A DNA stretch of 64,000 nt, from positions 744,001-808,000 of the forward strand of contig JAPMLR010000001.1 of assembly GCA_026410415.1 (NCBI GenBank), written 5' to 3'. A program made the position numbers and the translations under genes. Below the pieces are notes generated by a model. That model was not told the origin of the DNA. It made no database searches and worked only from the letters and a program-made list of their open reading frames with translations. Positions 1 through 9,024 of the stretch are shown one piece after another. Position 1 is the first letter of the stretch. Each line of letters starts with the position of its first letter. This stretch comes from Denitratimonas yunnanensis (SeqCode). Its GTDB lineage: Bacteria > Pseudomonadota > Gammaproteobacteria > Xanthomonadales > Xanthomonadaceae.

Positions 1-200
1 ACGATGGCGACGCGCTGCTCGCTGGCCCAGCGCACGATGCCCTGCACTTCTTCGACACTCGAAGGCAAGGCGATGGCGAGCGGCGCCGGCGTCCAGCGCC
101 GCGTCCAGTCGCGGCCGTAGTATTCAAGGTCGGCGGCGGCCGTCTTGAGCGCCAGTTCGGGAAGCCGGCCGCGCAGGCCGTCCAGAAGCGAAGCATTCAT
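1..200 (-). CDS. FAD-binding oxidase, N-terminal fragment (cut by window edge)
   Basis: An open frame runs down the minus strand from an ATG at 198-200 to the window edge. The visible 66 residues begin MNASLLDGLRGRLPEL and include YYGRDWTRRWTP and PSSVEEVQGIVRWASEQ. This is the usual opening of GlcD/D-lactate dehydrogenase-type FAD oxidases: a short helix, a Y-x-R-D segment, then the P-S-S-x-E-E-V-x-x-I-V start of the FAD-binding (PCMH-type) domain. The family oxidises 2-hydroxy acids and passes electrons to quinone or cytochrome; the substrate cannot be told from the N-terminus. It points the same way as the gene at 300-1658, about 100 bases downstream of that gene's stop. The family call is fairly safe, the substrate unknown. 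Confidence 0.7.
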   Translation of the reverse strand, partial: MNASLLDGLRGRLPELALKTAAADLEYYGRDWTRRWTPAPLAIALPSSVEEVQGIVRWASEQRVAI

Positions 201-299
201 GTGCAATAAGCCATCCCGAAGGCTGGTGGATTGGCGGCGGGCTAGCCTGCCAGCCCGCCCGCAATGCGTCCAGCGCCTTTCCCGCCAGCGGCGTGCCGA

Positions 300-1658
300 T
301 CAGGGCGCGTGGCCTTGCGCATCGGCTCCGGCATCATCGGATGGCGGCAGCATCGAGGCAGGCAGCGGCACCTGCCAGCGTGGCGAGTCGTGCTGGCCGC
401 GCAGGTCGATGCCCAGACGTGCGCTTTCCGGGTCGTATTCGATGCGGCGTCCCTGCACGGCGTCGGCCTCCAGCCGCGCCGCCAGCGTTTGGGGCGTGAG
501 CGGTGCTTCGCCGGCGCGAAGTTCCAGCATCAGATGCATCACCCGCAACATCGCCTGCACATCCTGCATGCGGCCCAGATAGTCCACATAGGCCGGCGCG
601 GCAATGTCCGCCAGCACGCAGCCGACAATATTGTCCGCGCACTCCAGCCGCCACAGGGAGTCCGGCTGCGGTGCCGGCGGAATCGGCATATCGGCCAGCA
701 TGTGCTCGCGAGCCTCATCGGTGCAGGCGTAGGCATGGGTGGGTGCCAGCATCGCCCGCGTGCCTTCCGGGTCGTACAGCAACGCGGCGAACGGATTGGA
801 GGGCTGCGACTCCCTGGACTGGAGCATCCAGGTGGCATACCTCGCCTCGCCACGCATCGCCGGGCACAGATCGGGCGACAGCGTGGCCGGGTCGAAAGCC
901 CCGGTACATTCGGCCGGCAACGGATGCTCGCGCGGTAATTCGGCCAGCATCTGCGCGAACAACTGGGCGTTGCCGTTCACCATCGCCGCACCGATCATCG
1001 CGACGATCAGGCTGTCGCCATGCACACTCAGCCGCCGCCACGCCATCGTTTCTCGGCAGGTGGCCGCCAATGCCGCATCGGTGCGGCCTTCGACGAAATC
1101 CAGCGCATTGGCCGTACCGAGCATGCCCAGGGCTTGGAAGCGCGGCATCGGCACATACAAGTTCGGCGGGAACAGGTTTCGGTAATGGCCGTAATCGGGC
1201 AGCGAGCGCAACTTGTCGAGCAAGGCCCGCTCCTTCTCCAGACGCAGCGCATAGGCCTCGCGCCCGGCCCGTACCGTGGTCAGGCAATCGGCATCGCGCA
1301 TGCGGCAATACGGCGGCGCGTTGGTGTCGCTGCTGATGCGTGCAAAGCGCCCGGCGGCGACGCTTTGATGGTCGATGCCCATCGCCTCGCCAGCCTCGCG
1401 CCGCGCCAGCGCGTCCTCGATGCGCGCCACATCCTCCTCGACGATGGCCATCCACTGCGATGCGGGCACGTCGTAATCGAGCAGCCACAGCAGCGGGAAG
1501 GCATTGCGGCCGGGAAGCGCCTCATCGGCGTCGAGCAAGGCCAGCGCACTGCGTTGCACCGATGTCGGGCCAGACAGTCGCGCCACGGCAAACAGCACTA
1601 CCCCCAGCGCCAGCATCGACAGCAACACGATCCCGCTCCAACGCAACATCCGTTTCAT
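300..1658 (-). CDS. Membrane-anchored hypothetical protein
   Basis: A 452-residue protein that I do not recognise as a named family. Residues 1-6 are basic (MKRMLR) and 7-27 are a hydrophobic helix, so it is probably inserted in the inner membrane by an uncleaved N-terminal anchor with the bulk in the periplasm. The rest is an acidic, mostly helical domain with scattered Cys residues (for example PYCRMRDADC and LAATCRET), which could form disulfides outside the cytoplasm. The C-terminal 15 residues are Pro/Asp/Ala rich and look disordered. It starts at an ATG only 116 bases from the divergent winged-helix regulator at 1775, so both probably fire from the same short intergenic region. The codon bias matches its neighbours. 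Confidence 0.65.
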   Translation of the reverse strand: MKRMLRWSGIVLLSMLALGVVLFAVARLSGPTSVQRSALALLDADEALPGRNAFPLLWLLDYDVPASQWMAIVEEDVARIEDALARREAGEAMGIDHQSVAAGRFARISSDTNAPPYCRMRDADCLTTVRAGREAYALRLEKERALLDKLRSLPDYGHYRNLFPPNLYVPMPRFQALGMLGTANALDFVEGRTDAALAATCRETMAWRRLSVHGDSLIVAMIGAAMVNGNAQLFAQMLAELPREHPLPAECTGAFDPATLSPDLCPAMRGEARYATWMLQSRESQPSNPFAALLYDPEGTRAMLAPTHAYACTDEAREHMLADMPIPPAPQPDSLWRLECADNIVGCVLADIAAPAYVDYLGRMQDVQAMLRVMHLMLELRAGEAPLTPQTLAARLEADAVQGRRIEYDPESARLGIDLRGQHDSPRWQVPLPASMLPPSDDAGADAQGHAP

Positions 1659-1774
1659 ATCTTCGATCTTCCATATATACGCGGCCAGGCCATGACGGCT
1701 GTGACGCCATGGTGCCGGTGGTGTGACGCACCCACGCCAACACGCCCGGCAAGAGGCTCAGTAGAATCGCCGCG

Positions 1775-4369
1775 ATGCGCTATCGATTCGGCCACTTCCA
1801 GTTCGACGCCCGCAACGCCACGCTCGAAGGCCCGCAGGGGCCGATTCCGTTGCGGCCGATGTCGCTGAAGCTGCTGCACGCGCTGCTGGACGCGGCCCCC
1901 GATCTGGTCGCGCACGAACAGCTGCTCGACCGCATCTGGGGCCGGCAGGCGGTGACGCCGGGCGTAGTGTCGCAGTCGATACGCGAACTGCGCCGCGCGC
2001 TGGATGATTCGGCCCAGGCACCGCTCTGGATCGAAACCCGGCACAAGCTGGGCTATCGGTTCTGCGGGCCGCTTGAGCGTCTTCCAGACGAAACCAACAT
2101 CCCGGCCAGCGAACCATCTCCCGCTACCGGCGAAGAGCGAACACCCTCCTCGCCGCCCGCAGCCGCCGCCCGCCGCAAACTCTGGCCCATCGTTTTCGCC
2201 GTTGTCGCCGGAATCATGCTGGCGGTCGGCATCCTGCTGTGGCGTGGCGCGCCATCGGTATCCGGGGCGCGAGAGCATCCGGCCGAAATTGTCAGCGATG
2301 GCCGCCCGCAGGAGCCCGAAGCCCTGAGCTGGTACCGGCAGGGACTGGATGCACTGGCCGGGCATGATCCGGTGCAGGCGCAGGAACATTTCGAACGCGC
2401 CCTGCAACGCGAACCGGCCTCCATCGCCGCGCTCGCCGGGTTGGCGCAAGCCCTGGCCGAGCGCGGTGAAACCCAGCGTGCGCGCGAACTGGCGGCGCCA
2501 CTGCACGACGGCATCGCCACCCTGCCACGTGATTCGCAACTGCGCATCGCCGCCTTTCTCGCCCAGCTCGAACACCAGAACGCGGACGCACTGCGTCATC
2601 TGACCGCCTTGACCGCACTTAACCCCGGCGATGCCGACGCCGGCCTGCGATTGGCCGAGCTGCAAATCTCAAGCGGGCTCAGCGCCGATGCCGAAACTAC
2701 GCTGACGCGCGTGGAAACCCTGCCTCGCGTCCCGCATCACAGACTGGCCTTGCTGCGCGCCCGCATCGCTGGCGTGCGTGGTGATCACAGCGCCCGCCTT
2801 GCCGCCGCGCAGGAAGCCGCCGGTGCCCCATCAACCTCTCCGCTGCACGCCGAAGCACTGCTGGAGCAAGGCCATGCGCACCTGTTGGCCGGCCAGCCCG
2901 CTGCCGCCAGCACCCTTCTCGAACAACTGACCGCACTGCCCGGCATCGCCGCATGGCCGGCGATCAGCCTGCGCACCGGACTTCTCGCCGGCGCCCTGCT
3001 GCGCCATGCCGGAAAACTGCCCGAAGCCATCCAGAGTTTCGAGCAGACCAGCACCAGCGCACAGCAGGCCGGCCTGCCGGCGCTGGCCAGCCTGGCGCAG
3101 CGCGAAGCCGCCTATGCCCAGTTCATCGCCGGCCGTTATGACGAAGCGCTGACACGGCTGGAAACCGCCCAGGAGCAACAAACCCACCTCGGCGATCCGG
3201 CCCTGCTGGCCGGCACCCTGGGTGTGGCCGCGCTCGTGCATCAGCGTCGCGGCAACCACCCCGCCGCACAGGAACTGCTGCAACGCATGCTCGCCCTCCA
3301 TCTGGAAACCGGCGATCTCGCCGGCCAGGCCACGGCCCGCAACTCGCTGGGCATGCTGTTCTCGCGCACCGGCCGGCATGAGGAATCGCAACAGCAATGG
3401 GACGCAGCGCTGGCACTGTTCGAACGCATCGGCAACCGCCGCGGCGTCGCCACGGCGCGCAGCAATCTGGCCATCGCCCACGGCCACGCCGGACGCACCG
3501 TGGCCGCGCGCGAAGCCAACGAAACCGCGCTGGAAACCTTCCGTGATATCGGTGCCACGGCGGATGTCGCCAGGCTGCAATTCAATCTCGGCATCCAGGA
3601 CCGCCGCGCCGGCCAACTGCCACAGGCCGAAGCCCGGCTGCGCGAAGCACTCGCAGGTTTCACCACGATCGGGGCCGAATCCTTCCGCCTGCAGGCCACC
3701 GCCACACTGGCCGAACTGCTGCTGATGCGCGCCGACATCGCCGCCGCCGATGCCCTGCTCGCCGAGCTGGACCCCGCCACCCTCTCGCCACCCGAACGCG
3801 CCGCCGCCATTGTCAGCGCCCAGGCGCGGCTGGCCATGCTGCGCGGCGACATCGAAAGCGCCGCCGCCGGCTTCACCCAGGCGCGAACCTTGCGCGAAAC
3901 CTCCGGCCAAGCCGACTGGGTACGTTTCAGCGAACTGGACCTGGCCGAACTGGCCGCCCTGCAGGGCGAACTGACCATCGCCGGCCAACGCGCGCAGGAA
4001 CTGCGCCGCGGCATGGCCGAACACGGCGACGCCCGCGCCGCACTGCACGCCGGCCTGCTGCTGGCCGCCATCCGCCACGCCCGCGGCGAGCATGCCGCCA
4101 GCGACCGCCTGCTCGACACCCTGGAACAGGAACTGGCGGCCCAGCCCGACGCGTTACTGGCCCAGCGCCTGGACCTGATCCGCGCCGCCCAGAACCTGAC
4201 CGACCGCCGCAACGCCCTGTCCCATTACGCCCAGCGCGCCCGCAGCGCCGGCTTCGAACTGCTGGCCCTGCGCGCCGAACTGCTCGGCGGCGACGAAGCC
4301 CACGCCCGCCAACGCCTGGCTGAACTGGGCATCCAGATGCAGGGCATGCCGCCGGCGTTGCCGTATTGA
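1775..4369 (+). CDS. CadC-like transmembrane regulator with TPR sensor domain
   Basis: This 864-residue protein has three parts. Residues 1-100 form an OmpR/PhoB-type winged helix (FDARNATLEG, LLHALLDAAPDLVAHEQLLD, RELRRALDD, IETRHKLGYRF), which binds DNA. Residues 136-157 form a single membrane helix flanked by RRK. Residues 180-864 are Ala/Leu/Glu-rich tetratricopeptide-like helical repeats on the periplasmic side, a fold used to bind proteins or peptides. This is the one-component ToxR/CadC plan: the sensor is outside and the DNA reader inside, with no phosphotransfer domain. The next genes on the same strand, starting at 4738, encode secreted surface proteins and are plausible targets, but nothing in the sequence proves it. 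No strong Shine-Dalgarno is seen at the chosen ATG; the start is set by the winged-helix alignment. Confidence 0.85.
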   Translation: MRYRFGHFQFDARNATLEGPQGPIPLRPMSLKLLHALLDAAPDLVAHEQLLDRIWGRQAVTPGVVSQSIRELRRALDDSAQAPLWIETRHKLGYRFCGPLERLPDETNIPASEPSPATGEERTPSSPPAAAARRKLWPIVFAVVAGIMLAVGILLWRGAPSVSGAREHPAEIVSDGRPQEPEALSWYRQGLDALAGHDPVQAQEHFERALQREPASIAALAGLAQALAERGETQRARELAAPLHDGIATLPRDSQLRIAAFLAQLEHQNADALRHLTALTALNPGDADAGLRLAELQISSGLSADAETTLTRVETLPRVPHHRLALLRARIAGVRGDHSARLAAAQEAAGAPSTSPLHAEALLEQGHAHLLAGQPAAASTLLEQLTALPGIAAWPAISLRTGLLAGALLRHAGKLPEAIQSFEQTSTSAQQAGLPALASLAQREAAYAQFIAGRYDEALTRLETAQEQQTHLGDPALLAGTLGVAALVHQRRGNHPAAQELLQRMLALHLETGDLAGQATARNSLGMLFSRTGRHEESQQQWDAALALFERIGNRRGVATARSNLAIAHGHAGRTVAAREANETALETFRDIGATADVARLQFNLGIQDRRAGQLPQAEARLREALAGFTTIGAESFRLQATATLAELLLMRADIAAADALLAELDPATLSPPERAAAIVSAQARLAMLRGDIESAAAGFTQARTLRETSGQADWVRFSELDLAELAALQGELTIAGQRAQELRRGMAEHGDARAALHAGLLLAAIRHARGEHAASDRLLDTLEQELAAQPDALLAQRLDLIRAAQNLTDRRNALSHYAQRARSAGFELLALRAELLGGDEAHARQRLAELGIQMQGMPPALPY

Positions 4370-4737
4370 GCGCGTACTTCCCGCCGTTCAACGCCTGAGT
4401 CCTTCCCCGCAGCACGCACATCGGGCACCGGCAATCCCGCCCGGTGTGCAACCCTGCGGCCACCTCAAACGCCGCATCTCCGCACGCCGAACATTCCGAA
4501 GTCCGGCCCCGCGAACCCCTGACGGCGGCAAAGCAAGCCCGGCAGGGTTGCGTACCTGCGCCCGGTCGAAAGGCACGATTTCCACCCTCAAACCCTTTCA
4601 ATTGCCTGTTTTCAACAGACTTTCACGAAAGTTATAGAAGTCCTTCAAGCAATTTCCTCGTGCTGAGCCAACCCTCGCAGTCAGCCCGATCCGATCTGGC
4701 CGGGCGGCCACAGGGGCAACAACGAGGAGCACGAGGC
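4370..4737. other. Intergenic region upstream of the secreted S74 cluster
   Basis: These 368 bases separate the TPR regulator from the first S74-domain gene. An open frame continues into the region from 4444, but it has no signal peptide and poor composition, and the start at 4738 is much better. The stretch 4600-4660 is clearly more AT-rich than its surroundings and contains TTGCCT (4612) followed about 15 bases later by TATAGA (4633). This is a possible but sub-optimal promoter for the cluster. No hairpin terminator for the upstream gene is obvious. Confidence 0.4.
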
Positions 4738-6510
4738 ATGAACAGGCGACACCTTACGGCCATCGCACTGGCCCTGGTTCTGGGCAGCGGCACGGCCTTC
4801 GCCAGCGGCCAGTTCAGTTATCAGGGAAAGCTCGACCAGGCCAATGCGCCGGTTTCCGGCAATTACGACCTGCGTTTCACCCTGTACGGAGCCCTTAGCG
4901 GGGGCAGCCCGGTCAGCGGTGCGGGCATCACCAATCCGGTCACGCGCAGCAATGTCTCGGTGGCCGATGGCAGCTTCAGCGTGCAACTGGATTTCGGCGA
5001 TGTGGCTTTCACCGGAGCGCAGCGCTGGCTGGCGATCGAAGTCAAACCTGCTTCCGGCGGCAGTTTCGCCGCGTTATCACCACGTCAGGCGGTGACGCCG
5101 GCGTTGCGCGCGCTGTATGCCGATGACGCCGCGATCACGCAGACCGTGCCCGATGGCAGCGTCGGCACGGCGGACATCGTCACCTCGCAGGTGCAGCGCA
5201 GGATCACCGGCAGTTGCCCGGTGGATCAGGCGATAGCGAAAATCAACGAGGACGGCAGCGTGGTCTGCGCCGCCGCGCGTACCAGCAACATCACCCGCGT
5301 GCAGGGGCGCAAGGGCATCACGGGCAATGGCACCAGCGGCACGGTGGCGCTCTCGCTCACGCCCGATGGCATCGTCGCCGCGCAGATCGCCGATGCGCAG
5401 ATCGGCACCGTGGCGCTGGCTGATGGCGCGGTCACCACGGCCAAGATCGCGCCCGGCGCGGTCAACCTTTCGAAGATCAACAGCAATGAGGTGCAGCGCC
5501 GTGTCGGCAGTGCTTGCCCTGCGGGTCGCGTCGTACAACGTATCACCCAGGGCGGTGCAGTCCAATGCGGGGTCACGGACTGGGACGGCATCAACAACAA
5601 CGTCATCAGCGGCAGCAGCGCCACCGTCAGCGGCGGCACCAACAACACCGCCAGCGGTGCCAATTCGGTAATCAGCGGCGGCGGGTTCAACACCGCCAGC
5701 GGCGAATACGCCACCGTCACCGGCGGCGCGTTCAATCATGCCAGCGGCGGCTATTCCACCATCACCGGCGGCTCGCTCAACGGCGCCACCGGCTGGGGTT
5801 CGGCCGTGCTCGGCGGCTTTGACAACTGCGCCGGCGGCACCTACAGCCTGGCGATGGGGCGGCGCGCCAAGGTACGTCCCGGCAGCCTGGCCACACTGGT
5901 CAGCGGCTGTCTGGACGTTGCCAAATCCACCCACACCAACGGCGACCAGGGCACCTTCATTTTCGCCGACAGCCAGGATGCCGATTTCGTCTCCACCGGC
6001 GCCAACCAGTTCCTGGTGCGAGCGAAGAACGGCGTGCTGTTCAACCGCGATTCGAACACCGTCTCCCTTCCGGCGGGGCGCTTCATCAATACCGAAACCG
6101 GCGCGTATCTCTCCAGCGGCGGCACCTGGACCAATGCGTCCAGCCGCACCCTCAAGACGGCGTTTCGGAACGTAGATGCGAGCCGCATTTTCGATCAGGT
6201 GCTGACCTTGCCGATGAGCACCTGGCAATACATCGCCGCGCCCGAAGCGGGCCGTCATCTCGGCCCGGTGGCCGAGGACTTCCGCGCGATGTTCGCGCTG
6301 GGCGACCGCGACGATGAAATCAGCACCGCCGATGCCGGCGGCGTCGCACTGGCGGCGGTGCAGGGACTGGCGCAAAAGCAGGATGCCGCACTGGAAACGC
6401 TCACCCAACACGCCAGCCACGACACCGCACAGGTACGCGCCGGCATCGCCGCCCTGCGCGCGCGCATCGAAGCCATGCGTGCCGCCCACGTCACGGAGGC
6501 ACAGCCATGA
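4738..6510 (+). CDS. Secreted protein with YadA-like head repeats and C-terminal S74 self-cleaving chaperone domain (copy 1)
   Basis: Start at ATG 4738 (GAGGAG about 10 bases upstream) gives 590 residues and a clean signal peptide cleaved after AFA (22). The mature protein has a beta-rich N-domain (about 23-145, opening QFSYQGKLDQ). Two Cys-pair modules of the form V-Q-R-R...C...D/G-G-x-V-x-C follow at 152-177 and 252-277. Then come short head-type repeats rich in N-x-A-S-G and I-x-G-G (about 287-360). The C-terminus is an intramolecular chaperone domain of the Peptidase_S74 type (about 466-590). In phage tailspikes that domain trimerises and cuts itself off using a Ser-Lys dyad; here S468 and K473 in ASSRTLK sit at the right spacing. 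A trimeric surface fibre is the likely product. Its stop overlaps the next start as ATGA. Confidence 0.85.
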   Translation: MNRRHLTAIALALVLGSGTAFASGQFSYQGKLDQANAPVSGNYDLRFTLYGALSGGSPVSGAGITNPVTRSNVSVADGSFSVQLDFGDVAFTGAQRWLAIEVKPASGGSFAALSPRQAVTPALRALYADDAAITQTVPDGSVGTADIVTSQVQRRITGSCPVDQAIAKINEDGSVVCAAARTSNITRVQGRKGITGNGTSGTVALSLTPDGIVAAQIADAQIGTVALADGAVTTAKIAPGAVNLSKINSNEVQRRVGSACPAGRVVQRITQGGAVQCGVTDWDGINNNVISGSSATVSGGTNNTASGANSVISGGGFNTASGEYATVTGGAFNHASGGYSTITGGSLNGATGWGSAVLGGFDNCAGGTYSLAMGRRAKVRPGSLATLVSGCLDVAKSTHTNGDQGTFIFADSQDADFVSTGANQFLVRAKNGVLFNRDSNTVSLPAGRFINTETGAYLSSGGTWTNASSRTLKTAFRNVDASRIFDQVLTLPMSTWQYIAAPEAGRHLGPVAEDFRAMFALGDRDDEISTADAGGVALAAVQGLAQKQDAALETLTQHASHDTAQVRAGIAALRARIEAMRAAHVTEAQP

Positions 6511-8285
6511 ATCTTCGCCCTCTTTCCGCACTCCTCGCCGCGCTGTGTCTCGGCCTCGCCTCCCACGCCAACGCGCAGGACGCCAACACCCGCATCGTGC
6601 ATCAGGGTCATCTGGAGAAATCCGGCGTAGCCGTCACCCAGCAGCACGATTTCCGCCTGAACCTCTACACCAACGAAGCCGGCGGCACGCCGCTCAATGC
6701 CACGCCTTACGAGTTCGAGCGCGTGGACCTGCATCACGGCGAATACACCCTGGGTTTCGACCTGCCCGCAGGCGTGGACGCCTCCGTCCCGCTGTGGCTG
6801 GAAATCTCGCTGCGTCCGTTCGGCAGCGGCGCGCCCTTCGTCACGCTCTCCCCGCGCAGCCGCTTTTCCACCGCCGCGCAGGCCCAGCACGCCTTCAGCG
6901 CAGAGACCGCCATGCAACTGGCACCCGGCAGCATCGGCACCACGCAGATCATCCCGGCGCAGGTGCAGCGCCGCGTGACCTCGGAATGTACCGGCGGCGT
7001 GCTGTCATCCATCGGCGTCACCGGCACCGTAGGCTGCGTCACCCCGCCCACTACTCCCACCATCGTGCGCGAAGTCGTCGCCGCCTCAGGCATCGGCGGC
7101 GGCGGCAACAGCGGCACGGTGTATGTGGAAGTGGCGACCGCCGGCATCACCGACAATCTGCTGATCGAGGGCAGCATCGGCACCAGTGACATCGCCGGCA
7201 ATGCCGTCACCACTGCCGCACTGGCCAACAACGCCGTCACCGGGGGCAAGGTCAACACCGCCCAGGTGCAGTCACGCGTTGGTGGCACCTGCCCCACCGG
7301 CAAGGCCATCACCCAGATCAATGCCGATGGCAGCGTGGTCTGCGGCGTCACCTCGCTGGCGGGCATCCACGGCAACACCGTGGGCAGCGCCAATGCCACG
7401 GTGCTGGCTGGCAAGGACAATCAGGCACAGGGCACCTACTCCATCGTCACCTCAGGCCAGAGCACCAGGGCGCTGGGGATGGCCTCCACCGCCATCGGCG
7501 GGCGGCAGGTCACCGCCAGCGGAAATCAGTCGGTGGCCGGCAACCACTACGACTCCCCGTATGCGGGCGGCACCGCCAGCGGCAACTGGTCGGTGGCCGT
7601 AATTGGCTTGAACTGTGCAGGCGGGCACTACAGCGTTGCGCTGGGAAGAAACGTAAGAATCCGGCCCGGCACCGAAAGCGGCGCGGCGGGTGCAGGCTGC
7701 GATGGCGTGGCCGTCTCCGGCGCATGGGGCGATCAGGGCAGCTTCGTGTGGAATGGCGGCTATGACTATTTCAACTCCATCGGCGACGACCGCTTCCTGC
7801 TACGTTCACCGAACGGGTTCTACTTCGGCGGCAGCGGTGCCAGCGTCGATATCCCCAACAACCGCTTCATCAATACCTCCACCGGCGCACGCCTGACCAA
7901 CGGCGGCAACTGGACCAACGCCTCCAGCCGCGCGCTCAAGCACGCCTTCGCCACCGTGGACGCCAGCGCCGTGCTCGACCGCGTGCTGGCCCTGCCGCTG
8001 GGCCGCTGGAAATACCTGAATGCCGAAGGCGAAGGCTGGCACCTTGGCCCGGCTGCCGAGGATTTTTCCGATGCGTTCGGCCTGGGCGCGAGCGCGCAGC
8101 ACATCACCAGCGTGGATGCCAACGGCGTGGCGCTGGTGGCGGTGCAGGGGCTGGCCGAGCGCATCGAACGCGAACAGCGGGAAGCGCTGGACGCACTGGA
8201 ACGGGAAAACGCGCGGCTGCATGAGGCGCTGGCGCGGTTGAATGCACGGCTGATGCGGATGGATGGGCAGGAGGTGCAGCCATGA
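6507..8285 (+). CDS. Secreted S74-domain protein with head repeats (copy 2)
   Basis: A 592-residue paralog of the upstream gene, translationally coupled to it by an ATGA overlap. The signal peptide is cleaved after ANA (23). The N-domain opens with RIVHQGHLEKSG, equivalent to SYQGKLDQ in copy 1. Two Cys modules follow (VQRRVTSECT..., VQSRVGGTCP...), then a shorter and more diverged glycine-rich head stretch, then the S74-type chaperone domain. The putative Ser-Lys dyad is S473 and K478 in ASSRALK, and the domain ends with the conserved sequence order HLGP-AEDF-GVALVAVQGL. A short coiled coil (EREQREALDALERENARLHE) closes the protein. In S74 proteins a C-terminal coiled coil helps trimer assembly. 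Its stop overlaps the start of the next frame, again as ATGA. Confidence 0.85.
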   Translation: MNLRPLSALLAALCLGLASHANAQDANTRIVHQGHLEKSGVAVTQQHDFRLNLYTNEAGGTPLNATPYEFERVDLHHGEYTLGFDLPAGVDASVPLWLEISLRPFGSGAPFVTLSPRSRFSTAAQAQHAFSAETAMQLAPGSIGTTQIIPAQVQRRVTSECTGGVLSSIGVTGTVGCVTPPTTPTIVREVVAASGIGGGGNSGTVYVEVATAGITDNLLIEGSIGTSDIAGNAVTTAALANNAVTGGKVNTAQVQSRVGGTCPTGKAITQINADGSVVCGVTSLAGIHGNTVGSANATVLAGKDNQAQGTYSIVTSGQSTRALGMASTAIGGRQVTASGNQSVAGNHYDSPYAGGTASGNWSVAVIGLNCAGGHYSVALGRNVRIRPGTESGAAGAGCDGVAVSGAWGDQGSFVWNGGYDYFNSIGDDRFLLRSPNGFYFGGSGASVDIPNNRFINTSTGARLTNGGNWTNASSRALKHAFATVDASAVLDRVLALPLGRWKYLNAEGEGWHLGPAAEDFSDAFGLGASAQHITSVDANGVALVAVQGLAERIEREQREALDALERENARLHEALARLNARLMRMDGQEVQP

Positions 8286-8773
8286 AATGTATTGATGAAA
8301 ACCAGAACGCCACGCTTACCTTTCCTTCTCCCCTCGGGAGAAGGTGCCCGGCAGTGCGGATGAGGGTACGACCGGAGCGCGGCAACCAAACCTCGCAGCA
8401 AGATTCATCGTCGCGCTTCGCCCGTACCCTCACCCCTCTCCCGGCGGGAGAGGGGCTTAAAACCCTCCGCCTCGCCGCCCTGCTCGCCGCCCTCGCCTTC
8501 ACCGGCACGGCACTGGCCCAATCCGCCGGCGATTACCGCCTCGTGCGCCACGTCACCGCCGCTGGTGGCGGCGTTTCCACCGGCGGGGCGAACTACCGCC
8601 TGCACGGCACCATCGGTCAGGCCGATGCCAACACCAGCGCATCGCTGGGTGGCGGATTCCGTCTGAGTGGCGGTTACTGGGCCGCTGTCACAGGCGACGA
8701 CGATCCCGGCCCCGAACCCGGCGACGACCCGATCTTTTCCGATGGCTTCGAGAACACCGGAGGCACCCCATGA
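8282..8773 (+). CDS. Small secreted repeat-motif protein with repeat-extended N-terminus
   Basis: A 163-residue frame coupled by ATGA to the gene before and to the frame after. Residues 1-60 are odd: most of them (about 15-59) are encoded by an inserted palindromic repeat (8324-8455). A normal signal-peptide core appears only at 62-79, with a cleavage site after ALA (79). The mature part of about 84 residues has the pattern seen in a widespread group of small secreted proteins: G-T-I-G-Q, then S-L-G-G-x-F-R-L-S-G-G-Y-W. A Pro/Asp linker and the C-terminal motif IFSDGFE follow. No ATG, GTG or TTG lies between the repeat and the signal core, so the cell must either start at 8282 and tolerate a very long n-region, or the gene is damaged. 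Function unknown. Confidence 0.65.
   Translation: MKCIDENQNATLTFPSPLGRRCPAVRMRVRPERGNQTSQQDSSSRFARTLTPLPAGEGLKTLRLAALLAALAFTGTALAQSAGDYRLVRHVTAAGGGVSTGGANYRLHGTIGQADANTSASLGGGFRLSGGYWAAVTGDDDPGPEPGDDPIFSDGFENTGGTP
8324..8455. repeat. Composite palindromic repeat inside a coding sequence
   Basis: Two hairpins frame the unit. One at 8324-8344 has a 9-bp stem (CCTTCTCCC with its complement). The other at 8433-8455 has a 10-bp stem (CCCCTCTCCC with its complement). Between them lies an inverted pair, 8361-8370 (TGAGGGTACG) and 8423-8432. This architecture matches the common intergenic GAGAGGG-type palindromic repeats of proteobacterial genomes. Here it lies in frame within the 5' end of the gene at 8282, and translates to Pro/Arg-rich sequence just ahead of the signal-peptide core. 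Confidence 0.75.
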
Positions 8774-8808
8774 CCCGCACACATTTCCTCGCCGCTACCT
8801 TCTTTGCC

Positions 8809-9013
8809 CCCTCTTCCCTGCCAGCGGCGGGGAAGAGGGCTGGAGTGAGGGGGGCTTTTCTTACCGAAAGCGAAGAGCACTCGCAGCTTCGCTGCTCGCC
8901 CCCTCACCCTGCCCCCACTCCGTGCCCGGCCCACCGACTGGCATGTCGGCGGGCGCTCGCAGGCTCGCAGCTTCGCTGCTCGAAAGCCCTGCTTGCCCCC
9001 CGTAAGCGGGGGA
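8809..9013. repeat. Composite palindromic repeat upstream of S74 copy 3
   Basis: It starts with a 10-bp stem, CCCTCTTCCC at 8809-8818 paired with 8830-8839. It carries the sequence GCAGCTTCGCTGC twice, near 8884 and 8970, and ends near 9013 with a CCCCC/GGGGG hairpin followed by GAGAGGG. It resembles the element at 8324-8455 and is also bounded by GAGAGGG-type stems. It occupies the space between the coupled ATG at 8770 and the signal peptide of the S74 protein, so it was probably inserted into that gene's 5' end. Confidence 0.7.
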
Positions 9014-9024
9014 GAGGGAAATGG

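Noticed and set aside
5580..5830. Possible CRISPR array in the short repeats
   Set aside because: The repeats are protein-coding, vary in length and sequence, and have no constant repeat with unique spacers; no cas gene is near.
5077..6531. Minus-strand frame of 484 codons opposite S74 copy 1
   Set aside because: Its repetitive Gly/Ala/Asp-rich sequence is just the complement of the head repeats.
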